64,000 bases of DNA from Arsenophonus sp046530785 (lineage in GTDB: Bacteria; Pseudomonadota; Gammaproteobacteria; Enterobacterales; Enterobacteriaceae). Positions 33,502 to 43,229 of the stretch are shown in pieces. The position numbers and the translations under genes were made by a program. The stretch spans positions 1 to 64,000 of the forward strand of contig JBHEQT010000006.1 of NCBI GenBank assembly GCA_046530785.1. The letters are read 5' to 3'. How positions within the stretch are numbered: position 1 is the first letter of the stretch; the number at the start of each line of letters is the position of its first letter. The notes below the pieces were generated by a model. It saw only the letters and a list, made by a program, of their open reading frames with translations. It did not search any database and was not told the DNA's origin.

Positions 33502-33534
33502 GATATTAAATAGTTAATATAATTATTTAATATC
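33502..33534 (+). terminator. Inverted repeat between dedD and cvpA, possible terminator
   Basis: GATATTAAATA (33502-33512) and TATTTAATATC (33524-33534) are exact reverse complements. They lie 28 bp after dedD in the 155-bp gap before cvpA. The stem is almost all A/T and no T-tract follows, so termination is uncertain. Confidence 0.3.
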
Positions 33535-33629
33535 ATTAATTTATTTCATAGGAATAGTTAACATAAACATTTCTATTTTTATAGAATGTATTTAATAAAA
33601 TTAATGTTTATTTTTTTTGGATTAAAATT

Positions 33630-34109
33630 ATGGTTTGGATTGATTATATTATTATTGCTATCATTAGTTTTTCTACTTTAGTTAGTTCAATTCGTGGTTT
33701 TGTACGAGAATCTCTATCACTTATTACTTTAAGTTGTGCTTTTTTTATTTCTATCAAATTTTATCCTTATATGGCAACACATCTTACTAGTTTCAACGAT
33801 ATGTTAATTAGGAATGGTATTGCCATTTTGATTTTGTTTATCTCAATTTTAATTATAGGCGCTATAGTTAATTACATGATTAGTTCTTTAGTTGAGAGAA
33901 CTGCATTATCTAGCACTGATCGCTTATTAGGTATATGTTTTGGTATATTTCGCGGTATATTGATAGCATCTATAATTTTGTTTTTTCTGAATACTTTTAC
34001 ACCTTTGCCAAAAACTGAAAATTGGCAACACTCTGAATTAATACCTAAATTTAATAGTATGATTAAATTAGTTTTAAATTTTTTAAAAAATGCCTCAAGT
34101 TCTTATTAG
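33630..34109 (+). CDS. cvpA: CvpA, inner-membrane protein
   Basis: CvpA-family membrane protein, needed for colicin V export and linked to envelope stress tolerance in E. coli. It has 159 residues against 162 in E. coli. Four hydrophobic helices are visible: IDYIIIAIISFSTLVSSIRG, a second near 28-45, NGIAILILFISILIIGAIVN and LGICFGIFRGILIASIILFF. The conserved RGFVRE and STDRLLGI turns are present. The start MVWIDYIIIAI matches the family. purF follows after 37 bp, the usual cvpA-purF operon. I see no recognisable PurR box upstream. Confidence 0.95.
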   Translation: MVWIDYIIIAIISFSTLVSSIRGFVRESLSLITLSCAFFISIKFYPYMATHLTSFNDMLIRNGIAILILFISILIIGAIVNYMISSLVERTALSSTDRLLGICFGIFRGILIASIILFFLNTFTPLPKTENWQHSELIPKFNSMIKLVLNFLKNASSSY

Positions 34110-34146
34110 AAAACATCACCAGATTAGATGATGAGGAAAAGTAGAG

Positions 34147-35658
34147 ATGTGCGGTATTGTCGGTATTGCTGGTTTTACACCAGTTAATCAATCAATTTAT
34201 GATGCACTAATAATGCTTCAACATCGTGGACAAGATGCTACAGGCATTGCAACAATTGATGAAAATAATCAATTTCGTTTGCGAAAATCAAATGGTTTAG
34301 TAAAAGATGTATTTACTGCTCGCCATATGCTTTGTTTACGTGGGAAGATGGGAATTGGTCATGTTCGCTATTCAACTGCTGGTAGTTTTAGTGCTTCTGA
34401 AGCACAACCTTTTTATGTTAATTCCCCTTTTGGTATTACGTTAAGCCACAATGGTAATTTAACTAATGCGCATGAGTTAAGAAAAACTCTATTTGAAACA
34501 GCTCGTCGTCATGTAAATACTTATTCTGACTCAGAAGTTTTGCTCAATGCTCTTGCTTATGAACTTGATCAATTTGATCATTTTCCTTTGACTGCAGAAG
34601 ATATTTTTAGTGCTATTTCTGCAATGCACAATAAAGTTCGTGGTGCTTATGCTTGTGTAGCAATGATTATTGGTCATGGTTTAGTTGCGTTTCGTGACCC
34701 GTTTGGTATTCGTCCTTTAGTACTTGGTAATCGAATATTAAAAAAAGGTCAAAATGAATACATGGTTGCTTCTGAAAGTGTTGCTTTAGATACACTTGGT
34801 TTTGAATTTTTGCGTGATGTAGCTCCAGGTGAAGTGATTTATATTACTGAACATGGTCAACTTTTTACGCATCAATGTGCAAAAAATCCAAAATTAGTTC
34901 CTTGTTTATTTGAATTTGTCTATTTAGCCAGACCAGATTCTTTTATCGATAAAATTTCGGTTAATAAGGCTCGTTTGCGAATGGGACAAAAATTAGGTGC
35001 AAAAATTGCTCGCGAATGGCAGAATTTGAAGATTGATGTTGTGATTCCGATTCCTGAAACTTCCTGTGATAGTGCATTAGAAATCGCTTATATTTTAAAT
35101 AAACCTTATCGTCAAGGTTTTGTTAAGAATCCTTATGTTGGTCGTATTTTTATAATGCCAGAACAGAAAGAAAGACGTAAATTAGTACGTCGTAAGCTGA
35201 ATGTGAATCGAGCAGAATTCAGAGATAAAAATGTTTTATTAGTCGATGACTCCATCGTGAGGGGAACAACTTCTGAACAAATTATTGAATTAGCTCGTGA
35301 AGCAGGGGCAAAAAAAGTCTATTTTGCTTCAGCATCACCAGAAGTTCGTTTTCCTAACGTTTATGGTATTGATATACCATCTTCCAATGAATTGATTGCT
35401 CATGGACGTGAAATAGATGAAATTTGTAAACTTATTGGTGCGGATAATTTAATTTTTCAAGATCTTACTGATTTAATTGCCGCAGTTAGAGAAGAAAATT
35501 TAGATATAACTACCTTTGAATGTTCAGTTTTTAATGGTATTTATGTTACTAAGGATGTTGATCAATCTTATTTAAATTATTTAAAAAATTTCCGAAAGGA
35601 AAATCAGTTCCAAGCATATAATGAAATTGAGAATCTGGAAATTTATAACGAAGGTTAA
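34147..35658 (+). CDS. purF: PurF, amidophosphoribosyltransferase
   Basis: First committed step of purine synthesis: PRPP plus glutamine to phosphoribosylamine. It has 503 residues against 505. Cys2, the glutaminase nucleophile, follows the start Met in MCGIVGIAGF. The glutaminase domain carries MLQHRGQDATGI, GIGHVRYSTAG and LSHNGNLTNA. The PRPP-binding loop NVLLVDDSIVRGTTSEQI is intact in the phosphoribosyltransferase domain, as are PIPETSCDSALEIAY and YGIDIPSSNELIAHG. A GAGGAAAAG ribosome site precedes the ATG. Apparently fully functional and co-transcribed with cvpA. Confidence 0.98.
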   Translation: MCGIVGIAGFTPVNQSIYDALIMLQHRGQDATGIATIDENNQFRLRKSNGLVKDVFTARHMLCLRGKMGIGHVRYSTAGSFSASEAQPFYVNSPFGITLSHNGNLTNAHELRKTLFETARRHVNTYSDSEVLLNALAYELDQFDHFPLTAEDIFSAISAMHNKVRGAYACVAMIIGHGLVAFRDPFGIRPLVLGNRILKKGQNEYMVASESVALDTLGFEFLRDVAPGEVIYITEHGQLFTHQCAKNPKLVPCLFEFVYLARPDSFIDKISVNKARLRMGQKLGAKIAREWQNLKIDVVIPIPETSCDSALEIAYILNKPYRQGFVKNPYVGRIFIMPEQKERRKLVRRKLNVNRAEFRDKNVLLVDDSIVRGTTSEQIIELAREAGAKKVYFASASPEVRFPNVYGIDIPSSNELIAHGREIDEICKLIGADNLIFQDLTDLIAAVREENLDITTFECSVFNGIYVTKDVDQSYLNYLKNFRKENQFQAYNEIENLEIYNEG

Positions 35659-35754
35659 ATTATTTTTATGTTTTGACTTAATTTAGATTTAATTGAATAT
35701 CGTTAAGCCTATAATATATAAAATTTATTTAATAGTTATTATTGAGCGAAAATA

Positions 35755-36330
35755 ATGCAGAAAATAATTATTGGATTAACAGGCGCTAGTGGTGTGATTT
35801 ATGGTATTCGTTTACTTGAGGTTTTGCGTAATATTGGTGATATTGAAACTCATTTAATTATTAGTTCAGCTGCAAAGAAAACATTAGGATTAGAAACAAT
35901 TTATACCTTACGTGATGTTCAAGCAATGGCAGGTGTTGTTTATGATAATAGGGATATTGCTGCAGCAATATCTTCTGGTTCATTTATTACTTCTGGTATG
36001 ATTATTATGCCTTGTTCAATAAAAACATTATCTGGTATTGCTAATAGTTATAATGATACGTTAATTACACGATCGGCTGATGTAATTTTAAAAGAAAAAC
36101 GTAAATTAATATTGGGCATCAGGGAAACACCTTTACATATAGGTCATTTAAAATTAATGATGAATCTTATAGAGATTGGCGCGATAATTTTTCCACCAAT
36201 GCCTGCTTTTTATCATAAACCAAAAACAATACAAGATATTATCGATCAAACAGTTAATCGCATATTGGATCAGTATGGTATAAGTATGATTATATCAAAA
36301 AATTTATTTACTCGTTGGACAGGATTTTAA
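35755..36330 (+). CDS. ubiX: UbiX, flavin prenyltransferase
   Basis: Makes prenylated FMN, the cofactor of the decarboxylase UbiD in ubiquinone biosynthesis. It has 191 residues, the usual length. The Rossmann-like start GLTGASGVIYGIRLLE, the MPCSIKTLSGIANSYNDTLI active-site stretch, RSADVILKEKRKLILGIRET and IIFPPMPAFYHKP with the conserved Pro-rich loop are all present. It lies 96 bp after purF on the same strand. Retention implies that the cell still makes ubiquinone, which is notable because the complex I genes 11-26 kb downstream are all decayed. Confidence 0.96.
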   Translation: MQKIIIGLTGASGVIYGIRLLEVLRNIGDIETHLIISSAAKKTLGLETIYTLRDVQAMAGVVYDNRDIAAAISSGSFITSGMIIMPCSIKTLSGIANSYNDTLITRSADVILKEKRKLILGIRETPLHIGHLKLMMNLIEIGAIIFPPMPAFYHKPKTIQDIIDQTVNRILDQYGISMIISKNLFTRWTGF

Positions 36331-36826
36331 GGTAATTATTCATTTTATAATAAATTTAAATAATGATTTTAACATTTTTAGTTTTAAATTGAATTAAATT
36401 ATTTTTTAATAAAATTAATAATATTTTTTATTTAAACATAATAAAAATATAGTATTTTTTTTATTAATTAATTTTAAAAATAAATTTTTTATAGTTCTAT
36501 CATAATTAGATAATAATTAAAATTTTTTCAGAAAAATCGAAAATTTATTCCATATAATAATTATTATAAACGAGAGGAAAACTACCTTCAATAATAAATC
36601 ACGGAGTAATTTGAGTAAAACCTTATCATTTAATTTTTTTAACTTTCAAATTCAAAAGTTGATTTACAATTTTTTATAGAAATAATATGGATCTATTTAG
36701 ATTTTCTGTAATATAATAACTATTATGAATAAACTTCAAAATATAAGAAGAAAGTAATATTAAATTAAGAAAGATACTAGTTACAAATATCTCAATTAAG
36801 ATTTAATAAAAATTAATCATATCATT

Positions 36827-36878
36827 AATTAGGATTCATAAAGTATAATTTTCTCTTTACCAATTAAGCCACCTAATT
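36827..36878 (-). other. tRNA-like fragment, probably a decayed tRNA or chance
   Basis: On the minus strand AATTAGG at the 5' end pairs perfectly with CCTAATT at the 3' end over 52 nt, like an acceptor stem. It is followed by GGCTTAATTGGTAAAGAG, which resembles a D-arm. There is no recognisable anticodon arm of normal size and no T-arm consensus, and the total is about 20 nt too short for a tRNA. I know of no tRNA at this place in E. coli. Confidence 0.2.
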
Positions 36879-37279
36879 CTATTTTTAATATTGGAAAAAT
36901 ATCTTCAATATATCTCTTTCATTATCTAAAAGAATTTTCAATTTTAATAAATAAACTTTTTATTATTTATAGGTTTTAATGTAGAAAAAATTCCATCTTG
37001 GATACTATTTGTTAATAAATTCGGATATATAGAAAATGTTGAACTTACTTAGAATTTCCTTTTAATCATAAGGATAGCTAATAAATATGGTCCAAAAACT
37101 TTGGTAATTTTTCTATTATTAATCCACAATTCACTTTTATTTATCCCTCTTTTATTTTTAGTAATTTTCATAAAATATTATTTTTGTTCTTTAATCTATA
37201 AATGAGTACGCAAATTAAAGTTATTTATTGGACCATTTAATTTATTTATTTAATGATCTAAATAATGTATCTTATTTTC

Positions 37280-37321
37280 GTATTTTGGATTTATAAAAAT
37301 ATTTTTATAAATCCAAAATAC
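37280..37321. repeat. Perfect 42-nt palindrome, no loop
   Basis: The 21 bases at 37280-37300 (beginning GTATTTTGGA, ending TATAAAAAT) are followed directly by their exact reverse complement at 37301-37321. No mismatch, no spacer. It lies about 1 kb past ubiX and 1.7 kb before the pta stop, between convergent genes. It could form a 21-bp cruciform, or a hairpin in RNA from either strand. This is the longest perfect inverted repeat I found in the window. Confidence 0.92.
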
Positions 37322-38166
37322 AAAGAAAGAGAGAAATCAAATTCTAAATATATCCGTCCTGGACTTTTTAGAAAAAGAGATTGTTTTTTTAAAATTGATG
37401 ACCTAAGTTTTAGTCAGTGATTCTTCTGATCTTAATCTTTCCTCTTCTAAATATTTCAAGTAGTATTTTTCTAGAAAAAAATAAATTAGTAAAAATTGAT
37501 ATTAATAAACGTTTTCAATTTCTATAAAAAGTTAATTTTTTAGATTTGTTTTTTAATATTAAAATATTATAGTTTCATTTATAATTAAATATAAATATTG
37601 AAAATAGTATATTTATTTTCAAATATAAAAATAAAGATTCTTATAATAAAGGATTTTAATTGAATTAATTATACCTTTAACAAAGTAAAAACAAGAAAAG
37701 ATATCTATTTTTTATTAAATTTATTGGTAACTAAAGTAATTTTATAAACAGTAGTGGGGTGAATATATACATTCTTTCAACTTTATTGAGGTTAATACTT
37801 ATACTGAGCAATACAATGCTTGTTAAAAACATTAAAAATAAATAGGTTTACTATATATTTTACACAATATTTTATAACAGTTAATAGAAAATAAGAATAT
37901 ATAATAACATTAATAAAGAATTATTATTACTAATTTATTTAGTTTATTTCAAGTTAGAGAAAATTTTATATATTATTTATAATAATAATTATTACATCCT
38001 AGATATCTATAAATATATTAATAATAAGTATTTTATTTGGAATATTTTGTATTCAATGATATGAAAATTCATATAAACTCTATTTATGATATTGAACCAC
38101 CGTTTCAATCATGAATATAAGAATTAAGAATCTTTATAAAAATAAAGTTTTTGAAATGATCATTTT

Positions 38167-38205
38167 GTTGAATTTTCTTAAAAAATGATTTTTTTAAAAT
38201 TCAAC
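38167..38205. repeat. Inverted repeat, 10-bp arms
   Basis: GTTGAATTTT (38167-38176) and AAAATTCAAC (38196-38205) are exact reverse complements; the 19-bp spacer is itself A- then T-rich and could extend the stem. It lies 0.8 kb past the 3' end of pta, in non-coding DNA. Confidence 0.5.
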
Positions 38206-38989
38206 GAAATTAATTATTTTAATATTTATTATTATTCATAATATAAATATATTTATAGAATATCTCTATATAATTCTTTTATTGATTTAAAATTATTTAA
38301 ACATAATGAAGTTTATTCATGATAGGATTCCATTTATAAATTAAAAAACAAAATTATATAGCAAGAAAAGAATATTTATAAGATATTAAGATGATTTTCT
38401 TATAAATTTAATTTTTTAGAAATAATTTCTTCTATAGTTTATTAAACTAGTAATTATATTTACTTGATGATATCAATAATAAAGTATTGATTATAATAAA
38501 CTAATAAATAGAATCCAAATGTTTATTTTTATAAAATTATAAAAATAAAATCAAATGGCATGTTTTATATATTACCGTTACGTTACATATAATCGTAAAT
38601 AAAAAATATATTTAGTATATATTCTCTCTTATATTTTTTTAATAATACTAATTCTAAAATAACTTATAGAGATCATAATTCTAAATGAAATATCTTTCCT
38701 AATACATCAAGAGAAATATGATATACGATTAACTTAATTAAAAAATAATTTTAAGTTAGTTAGGAGAAGGAGGAAGAACCTATTTTAATAATTCTAATTT
38801 AATTTAATTTATTGAATAAAATTAATTAATTAAAAATAAAATCTAAAAATTAATCATAAATTAATTATATTTATTCATTTACTTGTTAATAAAAAATTAA
38901 ATCCATTTATTAATGTTATTTATTAACTAATTCTTTAGTGAATAAAATTAAAATATGATATAGTTTTTGTTTTATATCAACTAAAATAG

Positions 38990-41140
38990 TTATTTTAATT
39001 TCGTATTAACTATTGCCTGAATAGCAGTAAGTGCAATAGTATAAACTATATCATAAACTAGTGCACCACGGGATAAGTCATTAACAGGTTTACGCATCCC
39101 TTGTAAGATGGGTCCAATAGAAACTAAATTAGCAGAACGTTGCACCGCCTTATAAGTGGTATTTCCAGTATTAAGGTCTGGAAAAATAAATACTGTTGCT
39201 TGACCGGCTACCGGAGAATTTGGTGCTTTAGATTTAGCAACATCAGCCATAATAGCTGCATCATATTGCAATGGACCATCAATAACTAAATCTGGTCTTT
39301 TTATTTTCGCTAAATAGGTTGCTTTACGAACCTTGTCCACATCACTACCAGAACCGGAATTTCCAGTAGAATAAGAAATCATTGCAACTCTTGGCTCAAT
39401 ACCAAACTCTTTAGCAGAGTCAGATGATTGTATGGCAATTTCTGATAATTCTTCAGCAGTTGGATCTGGATTTATCGCACAGTCACTATAAACTAATACT
39501 TGTTCAGGTAACAACATAAAGAATATTGAAGAAACAATTGAGTTACCAGGAGAAGTTTTTATCAATTGTAATGGTGGGCGAATAGTATTTGCTGTGGTAT
39601 GAATAGCACCAGAAACTAAACCATCAACTTCATTTTTTTCAAGCATCATAGTCCCTAATACTACATTATCTTCTAATTCTTTATTCGCTAAAATTTTAGT
39701 CATGCCTTTATTTTTTCGTAACTCAACTAAACGATCAACGTAATTTTCACGAATTAACTTTGGTTCTAAAATTTTAACTCTTGAACATAATTTAACTCCT
39801 TGAGAATCGGCAACTCTTTTTATTTCATCTGGTTCACCTAGAAGAATACAAGTAGCAATTCCTCTTTCAGTGCAAATAGCAGCAGCTTTTATCATACGTG
39901 GCTCATTACCTTCCGGAAGTATAATACATTTGTTAGCTTTACGTGCTAACTCTGTTAATTGATAACGGAAAGCAGGAGGAGATAATTGTTTAGGACGTGT
40001 TGAATCAACACTAAGTGAATCAATCCATTTTTGATTAATATGTAAAGAAATATAGTTTTGTATTTTTTTAATCCGCTCATAATCATCAGTAGGAACTTTT
40101 AAACTGAAATTTTGTAAGTTTAATGAAGTTTTCCAGGTATTACTATGTACCATTAATACAGGTAAACCGGTTTTAAAAGCACGTTGACAAAGATTGTATA
40201 TTGGTTTAGCAATATGGTAACCTCCGGTTAATAGTAACGCTCCAATTTTAATGCCATTCATTGCTGCTAAACAAATTGATAGAATAACATCATGTCGATC
40301 GGAAGAGGTTACCAGCAATGACCCTGGATGAAATAGGCTTAACATATTTGGAACACCGCAAGAACAAAAAATAACCGATTTTATTCGACGAGTTTGCACC
40401 GCTCCTTTATTAAGGATAATAGCATTCAGATGATTAGCAATATCAATAGCACGCGTGACGATTAGATCAAAATTCCATGGAATACAACCCAATATTGGAA
40501 TTTTACTATTTTTAATTAAAATTTTTCTATTAATTTTCGAGAGAGTATATTTAATTGAATTATCAAATATTTCTGACAATTCAAGTCGGGTACGACCATG
40601 CTCATCAAACGGTGCATTGAGTTTATTGATAATCACTCCAGTGATATTTTTATTTTGTATACCGCCAAACTCTGCACTGAGTAATTCAATACTATGTTCT
40701 TTAAAGTGTTCTTCTGTATTCTTTCCTACCAATTCAGTTACAAATATAATATCAGCTCCAAGTGCTTTAGAAATGTTATAATTTAATGACTGCACAAAAG
40801 TGTGGTTACGAGTAGGGGTTAAACCTTCAATTAAAATAACTTTAGAATGTTGTGTATTTTTATGATAACGTCCAATAATCTCTTCCATCAGAATATCTTT
40901 CTGATTATTAGCTAGCAACGACTCAACATAATTCATTTTCAGTGGTTCAGAAATCTGAACGCTAGAATAAAATCGTAATATTTCAGTTGTTTCATCTCTA
41001 TTATCAAAACAGGATTGAGTAATAGGTTTAAAAAAGGTTAAGTTAACTTTTTTTTTCTCCATTGAATGGGCTATTCCTAAACTGACGCTAGTTAAGCCAA
41101 CACTAATATCAGTCGGTATTAACATTATTGTACGGGCCAC
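38990..41140 (-). CDS. pta: Pta, phosphate acetyltransferase
   Basis: Reversibly converts acetyl-CoA and phosphate to acetyl-phosphate. It has 716 residues, the long enterobacterial form. The N-terminal nucleotide-binding-like domain begins RTIMLIPTDISVGLTSVSLG and carries VEGLTPTRNH and ITGVIINKLNAP. The middle DRTGG domain has KSVIFCSCGVPNMLSLFHPG and LLTGGYH. The C-terminal catalytic domain (~390-716) has LPEGNEPRMIKAA, ELRKNKGMT, GLVSGAIHTTANTIRPPLQ, SYSTGNSGSGSDVDKVR and FPDLNTGNTTYKAVQRSA. Intact throughout. It follows ackA after 69 bp on the same strand, the usual ackA-pta operon. Acetyl-phosphate from here feeds AckA to make ATP. Confidence 0.97.
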   Translation of the reverse strand: MARTIMLIPTDISVGLTSVSLGIAHSMEKKKVNLTFFKPITQSCFDNRDETTEILRFYSSVQISEPLKMNYVESLLANNQKDILMEEIIGRYHKNTQHSKVILIEGLTPTRNHTFVQSLNYNISKALGADIIFVTELVGKNTEEHFKEHSIELLSAEFGGIQNKNITGVIINKLNAPFDEHGRTRLELSEIFDNSIKYTLSKINRKILIKNSKIPILGCIPWNFDLIVTRAIDIANHLNAIILNKGAVQTRRIKSVIFCSCGVPNMLSLFHPGSLLVTSSDRHDVILSICLAAMNGIKIGALLLTGGYHIAKPIYNLCQRAFKTGLPVLMVHSNTWKTSLNLQNFSLKVPTDDYERIKKIQNYISLHINQKWIDSLSVDSTRPKQLSPPAFRYQLTELARKANKCIILPEGNEPRMIKAAAICTERGIATCILLGEPDEIKRVADSQGVKLCSRVKILEPKLIRENYVDRLVELRKNKGMTKILANKELEDNVVLGTMMLEKNEVDGLVSGAIHTTANTIRPPLQLIKTSPGNSIVSSIFFMLLPEQVLVYSDCAINPDPTAEELSEIAIQSSDSAKEFGIEPRVAMISYSTGNSGSGSDVDKVRKATYLAKIKRPDLVIDGPLQYDAAIMADVAKSKAPNSPVAGQATVFIFPDLNTGNTTYKAVQRSANLVSIGPILQGMRKPVNDLSRGALVYDIVYTIALTAIQAIVNTKLK

Positions 41141-41209
41141 AAAATCTACCTCTTTAAAGTTACAAGATGTTCAACAAAGCACTTTTCTAAATTGATAAAT
41201 TGGAAGTAT

Positions 41210-42421
41210 TTAATCTATTAATGTTATTAGGCGACTAGCATCTTGAGCAATAACCAACTCTTCATTAGTTGGAATAACCAAAGCAGGAATGCTATCATCC
41301 GTTGTAATCTTTCCTAATTTTCCAAATCGTGCAGCTAAGTTACGTTTATGATCATACTTAATACCAATTAAAGAAAAATTTTTAAGTGTTAACTCACGTA
41401 CCATGGCTGAATTTTCTCCAATACCGCCTGTGAAGATAATTGCGTCTAATCGACCTTTCATTAATCCACAATAAGAACTGATATATTTACTTAAACGATG
41501 ACAATAAACATCCATCGTCCTTTTTGCATTTATCTTAGTATTATAATTTTCTTCGATATAACGGAAATCATTAGTGACTTCAGTTAATCCAAGTATGCCA
41601 GACTCTTTTGTTAATAATCTATTTATTTTATCAATACTCATTCCTAATTCGTTATGAAGATGAAATACAATAGCCGGATCGATATCACCACTACGCGTTC
41701 CCATTACTAAGCCTTCTAGAGGTGTAAGACCCATTGAGGTATCAATAGATTTCCCATTAACTATAGCAGTAACAGATCCACCATTTCCTAAATGGCATGT
41801 AATTATATTCAGTTCATTAATTGATTTATTAAGTTCTTTGGATGCTTTCTGGGAAACATAATAATGGCTTATACCATGTGCTCCGTAACGACGGATACCA
41901 TGATCTTTATAAAGATTATAAGGAAGAGCATATAAATAAGATTCAATTGGCATAGTTTGATGAAAAGCAGTATCAAATACAGCAACATGTTTATTATTTA
42001 AATGTGGAAATGCTTTTTTAGCTTCTTCAATTCCAATAATACCAGCAGGATTATGCAATGGAGCAAACGGAATAGATGCTTTAATACCTTCAATAACTTC
42101 ATCATTAATAACAACTGATTTGGTAAATTTTTCACCTCCGTGAACAATACGATGACCAATAGCAGAAATTTTTCTTGCTAATTCTATTTTTTGTGTAAAA
42201 ATTTGATTGACAATAAAAGTTATTGCTTCTCTATGTAGAGCACCTTTACCTAAAACACTTTCCTTTTTAATACTATCTATTTTCCATTTAATACGTGCTT
42301 CTGGTAGATTAAAGCATTCTGCTAAACCAGATATTTCTTTTTTTTCATTAACAGGATCAATGATAGCAAATTTAAGGGAAGAACTACCACAGTTAAGGAC
42401 AAGTACCAATTTATTTGACAT
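41210..42421 (-). CDS. ackA: AckA, acetate kinase
   Basis: Converts acetyl-phosphate and ADP to acetate and ATP. It has 403 residues against 400. Key segments are intact: LVLNCGSSSLKFAI at the start, IGHRIVHGGEKFT, AVFDTAFHQTMP, the HLGNGGSVTAI phosphate loop, DTSMGLTPLEGLVMGTRSGD and IIFTGGIGENSAMVRE. First gene of the ackA-pta pair. With complex I lost, this pathway likely supplies ATP by substrate-level phosphorylation. Upstream (42422-42773) is a short divergent spacer shared with the dead yfbV. Confidence 0.97.
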   Translation of the reverse strand: MSNKLVLVLNCGSSSLKFAIIDPVNEKKEISGLAECFNLPEARIKWKIDSIKKESVLGKGALHREAITFIVNQIFTQKIELARKISAIGHRIVHGGEKFTKSVVINDEVIEGIKASIPFAPLHNPAGIIGIEEAKKAFPHLNNKHVAVFDTAFHQTMPIESYLYALPYNLYKDHGIRRYGAHGISHYYVSQKASKELNKSINELNIITCHLGNGGSVTAIVNGKSIDTSMGLTPLEGLVMGTRSGDIDPAIVFHLHNELGMSIDKINRLLTKESGILGLTEVTNDFRYIEENYNTKINAKRTMDVYCHRLSKYISSYCGLMKGRLDAIIFTGGIGENSAMVRELTLKNFSLIGIKYDHKRNLAARFGKLGKITTDDSIPALVIPTNEELVIAQDASRLITLID

Positions 42422-42773
42422 GGATATTTATACCTATTTATATTGTTTTATCATGAAGTCTTTTGTTTAAATTAAGCAGAAAGAAGACTATGGTTAGTAA
42501 ATATTTATTTTTAATAGAATATTAGTAACCTATCTTATTTTTTTGGATTATATTAAGTTGATTAATATAATATTTACGTAACATCACGATAATTTAATCA
42601 AATTAATTAACTAAATAAATATTTTTGCAAAATTGATATTAAAGATGCAATATAATAATTATTATTATTTATTTAAAATATAATAATAGATTAAATATAA
42701 TAAGATTGAGTGGCAACCATTGATTTCCTTTATAAATTTTATATCAAAATTAATTGAAGTAATGAAATATATA

Positions 42774-43229
42774 ATGAATAAACATCAGAAAAATCCTAAA
42801 TTTCTTACAAAACTCAAAATTAAGTCAGAAATTTACCAAATTCTTTCATTAAAGAAATATTTAATGTTTGTTTTTTCTAAGTATCAAACAATCATAGTTA
42901 GTAGATTGTTATTTTTATATGCCTATTATTTCGCTTTTTACGATTATCTGGACAAAAATTGGATTAGTTGGAAAGTATTGTGGGTTTGCTCTGGAAATAA
43001 TATTTTTCGTATCATTTACCTTTTATAGGAATTATACTTGTTAAATAAGCGTTCATTTACAGATTTCTATCATTTTTATTATTTATTTTTATTTTATGAA
43101 GTTTACAAAAAATTTAATTAAGCTGAAATTATCATTAATTTTGTTAAAGAAAGATCTAATTATCAAACGATTGTAGAATTATTGAAATATTTTTAAACAA
43201 TTAAATCGCTTTTTATTAATCCTATTTAA
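42774..43229 (+). pseudogene. yfbV: yfbV, full-length frame with three stop codons
   Basis: YfbV is a small inner-membrane protein reported to act in Ter-macrodomain organisation or cell division. From the ATG at 42774 to TAA at 43227-43229 there are exactly 151 codons before the stop, the E. coli YfbV length, all in one frame with no indel. Matches include ILSLKKYLMFVFSKYQ (WPLEKRLAPVFVENR), LLNKRSFTDF (LGKRSVTPL) and FYEVYKKFN (FYEVRGKLQ). Internal stops are TAG at 43026-43028 (codon 85), TAA at 43119-43121 (codon 116) and TAA at 43194-43196 (codon 141). The divergent position from ackA is ancestral. The first 84 codons could still make a truncated product with the membrane helices. Confidence 0.85.

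Larger units (their letters stand above)
36331..38989. other. 2.7-kb non-coding region between ubiX and pta
   Basis: The E. coli interval carries argT, hisJQMP, yfcH and other genes. None is readable here. Because ubiX (plus) and pta (minus) are convergent, no promoter is needed; the region should hold their terminators. It contains a perfect 42-nt palindrome (37280-37321), a hairpin at 38167-38205 and a tRNA-like fragment at 36827-36878, listed separately. Confidence 0.5.

Noticed and set aside
40455..40781. Plus-strand open frame of 108 codons inside pta
   Set aside because: Antisense shadow of the intact pta gene; no ribosome site and no family resemblance.
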